From Mailhella sp. (GTDB lineage Bacteria; Desulfobacterota; Desulfovibrionia; Desulfovibrionales; Desulfovibrionaceae), in contig JAHHTE010000057.1 of NCBI GenBank assembly GCA_020024815.1, forward strand, positions 1-10,956: DNA of 10,956 nucleotides, written 5' to 3'. Both the position numbers and the translations under genes were made by a program. Each line of letters starts with the position of its first letter. Positions within the stretch are counted from its first letter, which is position 1. The notes below the pieces were generated by a model, which saw nothing but the letters and a program-made list of their open reading frames with translations, had not been told where the DNA came from and made no database searches. Positions 6,690 to 10,956 of the stretch are shown piece by piece.

Positions 6690-6694
6690 GAGGA
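6690..6694 (+). promoter_or_regulatory. Ribosome binding site that fixes the mfd start
   Basis: GAGGA lies 8 nt before the ATG at 6703. A TTG at 6688 would extend the protein by five residues, but it overlaps this site and has no site of its own. This supports the ATG at 6703 as the true start. Confidence 0.75.
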
Positions 6695-6702
6695 AATGGT
6701 AT

Positions 6703-9700
6703 ATGAATAAATCATCTGAAATAATTTTTTCCCTTTTTGAAAATTCATCTAAAAGTATTTATAAATCTGGCTTTGCAAGTATTGCCAAATTAATGGCAGA
6801 AGCGATTAATGAAAATAAATATGTTGTTGCACTTGTAAAAAATAGAGATGAATTAATTACATTAAAATCATATTTATCTTTATTTATCGCAGAGTTATCT
6901 GTTGGTAAAGATAAAGGTAAATTAAATGAAAAAAATATTCCATTATATTTTGAAACACCATTTTTAACGCTTTCTTCTTTTAATAGACGTTCATTAAATC
7001 GTGAGGGTTGGGCTGAACGATTGTCAATAATGTATGCATTAGGACAAGGTTTTGCAAAAGCATTAATTTTGACTGTTGATAATTTAGTTCCTTATTTGCC
7101 TGAAAAAGAATTTTTTAATCAACATGAATTATTTTTAAAATTACATGATGATATGGCTCCTGAAATTTTAATTGAGCAAATGGTTGATTGGGGATATCAG
7201 CGAGTTTCTATGATTTCTCGTCCTGGTGATATTGCCAGACGTGGGGACATTGTAGATATTTTTCCAGCAGGTTATGAAAAACCTGTACGTTTGGATTTTT
7301 TTGGTGATACTATTGACGAAATGCGTTTTTTTGATCCTTCTACTCAACGTTCTATTGGGCAAACGCAAGAGATTTGTTTATTACCAGTATTGCCTATTGC
7401 TCAAGATGAAAAATCACGGGAAAATATTAATAAAAGGTTAGCAAATCTTTTTCAACAAGGTAAATTAACAGAGCTTCGGCAAGCAAATTTAACTCGTGCT
7501 GTGGAACAAGGAGATTTTCGCTTATTACCGGGTAATATTTATGAAAAGGCAAGTTCCATTGAAGATTGGTTGCCTAAAAATGCTTTGTGGTTTTTGCCAG
7601 GTAGAGCAGATTTAAAAGATTATATAGAAGAAGCTGAAAATGCTTGGTATGAAGCTTTAGAAGAAGATAGAAAAGATACAGGTTTTGATCAAGCTGATTA
7701 TTTATCCTTGCGTTCTAGTTCTGCAATTTTAGATTTTTTAGCCAATCAAAAACATGCCCATATTGAACCAATTCGTTTAGGGGTAGAAGTTCAAGGCTAT
7801 GATTTAGCAGAAAAGCAATATTTTAATTTTGAAGAACTTTTTACTGATACAGAAAATAATGAAAGACCATGGCAACAACTTGTTATTGGTTTACGAAAAT
7901 TTACAAAAGAAAAAGATCAGGTTTTATTGACTTTTGCTTCCGAAAGAGGAAGACAAAAATTTCTTAAATTAGCAGAACAAGATGGATTATTCCCTCATTT
8001 GCGGTATGATCCAAAAAGTAAAGGCTTATTTGCTTTACTTGCAAATGTTCATTATGGTATTGATTTAACATGGGAAAATATTCTCATTTTATCCGAAGAT
8101 GTTTTACAACCAAGATCAGGGCAAGTAAAAAGAGCTGCAACAAAAGCATTTAAAGGGCTTGATAGTTATGATGAATTGCAAGCAGGTGATTTATTAGTTC
8201 ATAGAGATTATGGCATAGGGCGTTTTGGTGGTTTGCACCGTATGCAAGTTGGTGGGATTGAGAATGATTATTTATTGCTAGAGTATGCAAATAATGCAAA
8301 ACTCTATATGCCAGTAGATAGACTTTCTATTATTCAACGTTTCAAAGCAACGGAAGGTATTAGTCCTACTTTAGATAGATTAGGAAGTCAAGCATGGGTA
8401 AGTAGTAAAGAAAAAGCTAAAAAAGCTATTGAAAAAATTGCTGAAGATCTTGTGCAAATGTATGCTTGGAGAAAGGTTGCTAAAGGCTTTAGTTATAGCC
8501 CTATTGGTGAATTATACCGAGAATTTGAAGCCACTTTTGGTTTTGAGGAAACCCCAGACCAAGCAAAGGCAATTCAAGATGTTTTATCTGATATGGAAAA
8601 ACCTGTTCCAATGGATAGACTTGTTTGCGGTGATGTTGGCTTTGGGAAAACAGAAGTTGCTTTGCGTGCTGCCTTTCGTGCTGCTTGTGATGGTAGACAG
8701 GTTGCTTTGCTTTGTCCTACAACAGTATTAGCTGAACAACATTATCAAGTTTTTCGTTCGCGTTTAGCTGGTTTTCCTATAAATGTTGGTTTGTTAAGTC
8801 GTTTTGTTACAAAATCAAAACAAAAAGAAGTATTATCATTAGCAAGTAAAGGGCAAATTGATATTTTAATAGGTACGCATAGATTGTTATCTAAAGATGT
8901 GGAATTGCCTAATCTTGGTTTGCTCATTTTAGATGAAGAACAACGCTTTGGAGTACGCCATAAAGAACGTCTTAAAGAAATGCGAAAAAATGTGGACGCA
9001 TTAACATTAACAGCAACGCCAATTCCACGTACATTGCAATTATCTATGTCTGGTATACGGGAACTTTCTGTTATAGAAACAGCACCAGTGGAGAGAAAAC
9101 CTGTTGCAACACATTTAATTGATAAAGATAAAAATATGTTGCGACAAGTTGTAGAACGTGAACTAGAACGGGAAGGTCAAGTTTTTTGGGTTTATAATAG
9201 AGTTAATGAATTAGCTGAAGTTGCACGCTATGTTCGTGATTTAGTTCCAACAGCAAGAGTTGGCATGGCTCATGGGCAAATGAGTGAAAAAGAATTAGAA
9301 GATACTATGCATAAATTTTGGCATGGTGAACTTGATGTTCTTGTTTGTACTTCTATTGTTGAATCTGGGCTTGATTTTCCACGAGCTAACACACTTATTG
9401 TTGACCAAGCACAACTTTTTGGTTTAGGGCAATTATATCAACTTCGTGGTCGAGTTGGTCGTTCGGATAAACAAGCATATGCGTATTTTGTAGTTAATGA
9501 TGTTAGCCACATGACAGAAATAGCAGAAGAAAGAATGCGTATTATTTTAGATATGGATTATCTTGGTGCTGGTTTTCAAGTTGCTATGGAAGATTTACGC
9601 TTGCGTGGAGCTGGAAATATTTTAGGTGAAGCTCAATCAGGACACATGGCACGTGTTGGTCTAGATATGTATTTAGAAATGCTTGAAGAAGCTGTTGTAA

Positions 9701-10191
9701 AAGCAAAAGGCGAAGGGGAAGCTTTACGAAGTCAAGATATAGAAATTAATCTTGGTTTACCTGCTTTTATTCCTGAATCATATATTGAAGATGGAAAAGA
9801 ACGGTTAAAATATTATAAAATGCTTTCTTGTGCGTATGATAGTACAACAAGAAATAATATTGAAATGGAACTTCGTGATAAATATGGTCAAATTCCACAA
9901 GCTTTGGAAACGTTTATCGAAGTTTTAGATTTTAAATATGATATGAAGCAGATAGGGGTTTATAAAGCAGATATTTATTTAGATAGAGTTAAAGTAAGTT
10001 TTATGGACGGACAACGTAAAGTTGAAGCTGAAACACTTATTAAATTTATTCAAAAAAATAAGGATATTGCAAAATTATATCCTCCTGCAAGTTTGGAAAT
10101 TCAATTAAAAAGTTTTGTGCAAAAAGATGATACAAATGCACAAATAATTAGAAAAGCAAAAAATATATTACTTTCATTAGCAGAAAAGTAA
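6703..10191 (+). CDS. mfd: Transcription-repair coupling factor
   Basis: Mfd is an ATP-driven DNA translocase that pushes RNA polymerase off the template when it is stalled at a lesion, and recruits UvrA for nucleotide excision repair. The 1162 residues match the family (about 1150-1180). In order: the UvrB-like N-terminal module (D1-D2), including RPGDIARRGDIVDIFPAGYE near residues 171-190 and lacking a Walker A, as expected; the RNA polymerase-interacting CarD-like domain starting at AGDLLVHRDYGIGRF (about 494-550); the RecG-like helicase with GDVGFGKT (Lys649), box DEEQ (744-747), TATPIPRT (about 771-778) and QLRGRVGRSDKQAYAYF, which includes motif VI and leads into the translocation (TRG) motif (about 910-930); then the C-terminal regulatory D7 domain. 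All motifs are intact. The upstream neighbour is the divergent gcv operon; the next gene follows after 10 nt. Confidence 0.97.
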   Translation: MNKSSEIIFSLFENSSKSIYKSGFASIAKLMAEAINENKYVVALVKNRDELITLKSYLSLFIAELSVGKDKGKLNEKNIPLYFETPFLTLSSFNRRSLNREGWAERLSIMYALGQGFAKALILTVDNLVPYLPEKEFFNQHELFLKLHDDMAPEILIEQMVDWGYQRVSMISRPGDIARRGDIVDIFPAGYEKPVRLDFFGDTIDEMRFFDPSTQRSIGQTQEICLLPVLPIAQDEKSRENINKRLANLFQQGKLTELRQANLTRAVEQGDFRLLPGNIYEKASSIEDWLPKNALWFLPGRADLKDYIEEAENAWYEALEEDRKDTGFDQADYLSLRSSSAILDFLANQKHAHIEPIRLGVEVQGYDLAEKQYFNFEELFTDTENNERPWQQLVIGLRKFTKEKDQVLLTFASERGRQKFLKLAEQDGLFPHLRYDPKSKGLFALLANVHYGIDLTWENILILSEDVLQPRSGQVKRAATKAFKGLDSYDELQAGDLLVHRDYGIGRFGGLHRMQVGGIENDYLLLEYANNAKLYMPVDRLSIIQRFKATEGISPTLDRLGSQAWVSSKEKAKKAIEKIAEDLVQMYAWRKVAKGFSYSPIGELYREFEATFGFEETPDQAKAIQDVLSDMEKPVPMDRLVCGDVGFGKTEVALRAAFRAACDGRQVALLCPTTVLAEQHYQVFRSRLAGFPINVGLLSRFVTKSKQKEVLSLASKGQIDILIGTHRLLSKDVELPNLGLLILDEEQRFGVRHKERLKEMRKNVDALTLTATPIPRTLQLSMSGIRELSVIETAPVERKPVATHLIDKDKNMLRQVVERELEREGQVFWVYNRVNELAEVARYVRDLVPTARVGMAHGQMSEKELEDTMHKFWHGELDVLVCTSIVESGLDFPRANTLIVDQAQLFGLGQLYQLRGRVGRSDKQAYAYFVVNDVSHMTEIAEERMRIILDMDYLGAGFQVAMEDLRLRGAGNILGEAQSGHMARVGLDMYLEMLEEAVVKAKGEGEALRSQDIEINLGLPAFIPESYIEDGKERLKYYKMLSCAYDSTTRNNIEMELRDKYGQIPQALETFIEVLDFKYDMKQIGVYKADIYLDRVKVSFMDGQRKVEAETLIKFIQKNKDIAKLYPPASLEIQLKSFVQKDDTNAQIIRKAKNILLSLAEK

Positions 10192-10201
10192 TGAGGATTA
10201 T

Positions 10202-10956
10202 ATGAAAAAAATTATTGTTATTGGATTTATCTTAGTTGTTTGTGTTATTGGTTTTGTTGCAGGCTATTTTTATGTGAATTTTTCAACAGAAAAAAATGTT
10301 AATGCTAATATAATAGCACGTATTAATGGAGAAGAGATTACATTAGATGAAATAGAAAATTTGTATGATATGTATCATGTACATGTTAATATAAGTACAC
10401 CTTCTGTTGATAAGGTACAAGTTGAATATGCTAAAATCTTATATACAAAAATTAAACAAATTCTTGTTGCTCAAGAATTAAAAAAACGTGGTATTCAAAT
10501 AAGTGATGAAGAAATAAATGATCTTGAAAAAGTTATTTTGGGTGATGATATCAAGAAAAATGATAATAATTTTGAAAAAGATTTTCTTCAAGCTTATGGC
10601 ATAGATTATAATGAATGGAAAAAACAACTTCGTCCACAAATTGAAAATGAAAGATTAAAGGAACTTTTATTAAAAGAAGTTAATATTAGTTCTGAAGAGA
10701 CAATGAAGTATGCAGAATCATTAGAAAAAAAATATAAAGAAGAAAATGAAGAATTTGAATTTTTTAAAATTATAGCAAACGTAGAATTATTAAAAGAAAT
10801 AAAACAAGAAAAAGCCTTTAGTAATGAGAAATTAGCAAATAAAGAATTTTCTATTGAAGAATTTGTAGCTAAATATGAAGACAAGGGGGCTACTGTTTTT
10901 CAATCACTTTTTGATGGTGAATCATTACCTCAAGAATATACTAGTGTATTAAAAAC
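10202..10956 (+). CDS. SurA-like periplasmic chaperone / PPIase-family protein, partial (3' end outside window)
   Basis: The frame stays open from ATG 10202 to the right edge (251 codons visible), so the gene is truncated only by the window. Residues 3-24 form one hydrophobic segment after MKK, either an uncleaved anchor or a signal peptide. A Cys in it lacks a proper lipobox, so a lipoprotein is unlikely. Next comes ARINGEEITLDEIENLY (about residues 39-55), the usual opening of SurA_N-type chaperone domains, and a long charged helical region with ELKKRGIQISDEEIN and FLQAYGIDYNEWKKQLRPQI, both typical of SurA/PrsA-like N-domains. Such proteins act outside the cytoplasm, helping outer-membrane or secreted proteins fold. 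From about residue 193, where a parvulin domain would begin, the fit is weak and the usual HIL motif is not seen. GAGGA (10193-10197) precedes the ATG, and the 10-nt gap to mfd implies co-transcription. A SurA-like gene after mfd is, from memory, a Desulfovibrio-type arrangement. Confidence 0.78.
   Translation, partial: MKKIIVIGFILVVCVIGFVAGYFYVNFSTEKNVNANIIARINGEEITLDEIENLYDMYHVHVNISTPSVDKVQVEYAKILYTKIKQILVAQELKKRGIQISDEEINDLEKVILGDDIKKNDNNFEKDFLQAYGIDYNEWKKQLRPQIENERLKELLLKEVNISSEETMKYAESLEKKYKEENEEFEFFKIIANVELLKEIKQEKAFSNEKLANKEFSIEEFVAKYEDKGATVFQSLFDGESLPQEYTSVLK

Noticed and set aside
6688..6702. A TTG start at 6688 for mfd
   Set aside because: It overlaps the GAGGA site that serves the ATG at 6703 and has no site of its own; family length fits the ATG start equally well.
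6532..6702. A glycine riboswitch ahead of gcvT
   Set aside because: The leader is nearly pure A/T, too short for the tandem aptamer plus expression platform, and lacks the conserved G-rich internal-loop sequences.
10606..10884. A 92-residue - strand open frame opposite the SurA-like gene
   Set aside because: It is a Ser/Phe/Asn-rich antisense of a Glu/Lys/Asn-rich coding sequence, a common artefact in AT-rich DNA.

Overview
The window is AT-rich throughout (roughly one third G+C by eye) with A/T-ending codons. It appears to come from the chromosome of a low-GC Gram-negative bacterium. Three things point, by inference, to a low-GC relative of the Desulfovibrionales (Lawsonia-like): the split two-subunit glycine decarboxylase, mfd followed directly by a SurA-like periplasmic chaperone gene, and a TauE/SafE exporter. 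No rRNA or marker gene in the window settles the taxonomy.

Layout. (1) 2-985, + strand: the C-terminal part of a tandem AAA+ ATPase whose first AAA module runs off the left edge. (2) 1217-1954, + strand: a stand-alone TauE/SafE-family membrane exporter, ended by a clear intrinsic terminator at 1982-2005. (3) 2101-2227: a convergent intergenic region with three consecutive stem-loops. The last one is the terminator of the leftward operon and the middle one is a long, nearly perfect palindrome preceded by a 13-nt tandem repeat. (4) 2240-6531, - strand: a complete glycine cleavage operon in the order gcvT-gcvH-gcvPA-gcvPB. gcvPA and gcvPB overlap by ATGA, and a small hairpin with a T-run lies between gcvH and gcvPA. 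(5) 6532-6702: a divergent regulatory region with a good extended -10 promoter for mfd. (6) 6703-10191, + strand: complete mfd, the transcription-repair coupling factor. (7) 10202 to the right edge: a membrane-anchored SurA-like chaperone, truncated by the window end, 10 nt after mfd and probably co-transcribed with it.

How the genes work together. GcvPA/GcvPB (P-protein), GcvH (lipoyl carrier) and GcvT (T-protein) make up three of the four components of the glycine cleavage system, which oxidises glycine to CO2, NH3 and methylene-tetrahydrofolate. The fourth component, dihydrolipoyl dehydrogenase (L-protein), and the lipoylation enzymes are not in the window and must be encoded elsewhere. 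Mfd removes RNA polymerase stalled at lesions and recruits UvrA. The SurA-like protein acts in the envelope; its link to mfd looks like a conserved neighbourhood rather than a shared pathway.

Most of the window is ordinary housekeeping content and I see no convincing undescribed multi-gene system. The points most worth a second look are the tandem AAA+ protein of unknown role, the three-hairpin intergenic array, the hairpin inside the gcv operon, and the apparently degenerate PPIase region of the SurA-like protein.
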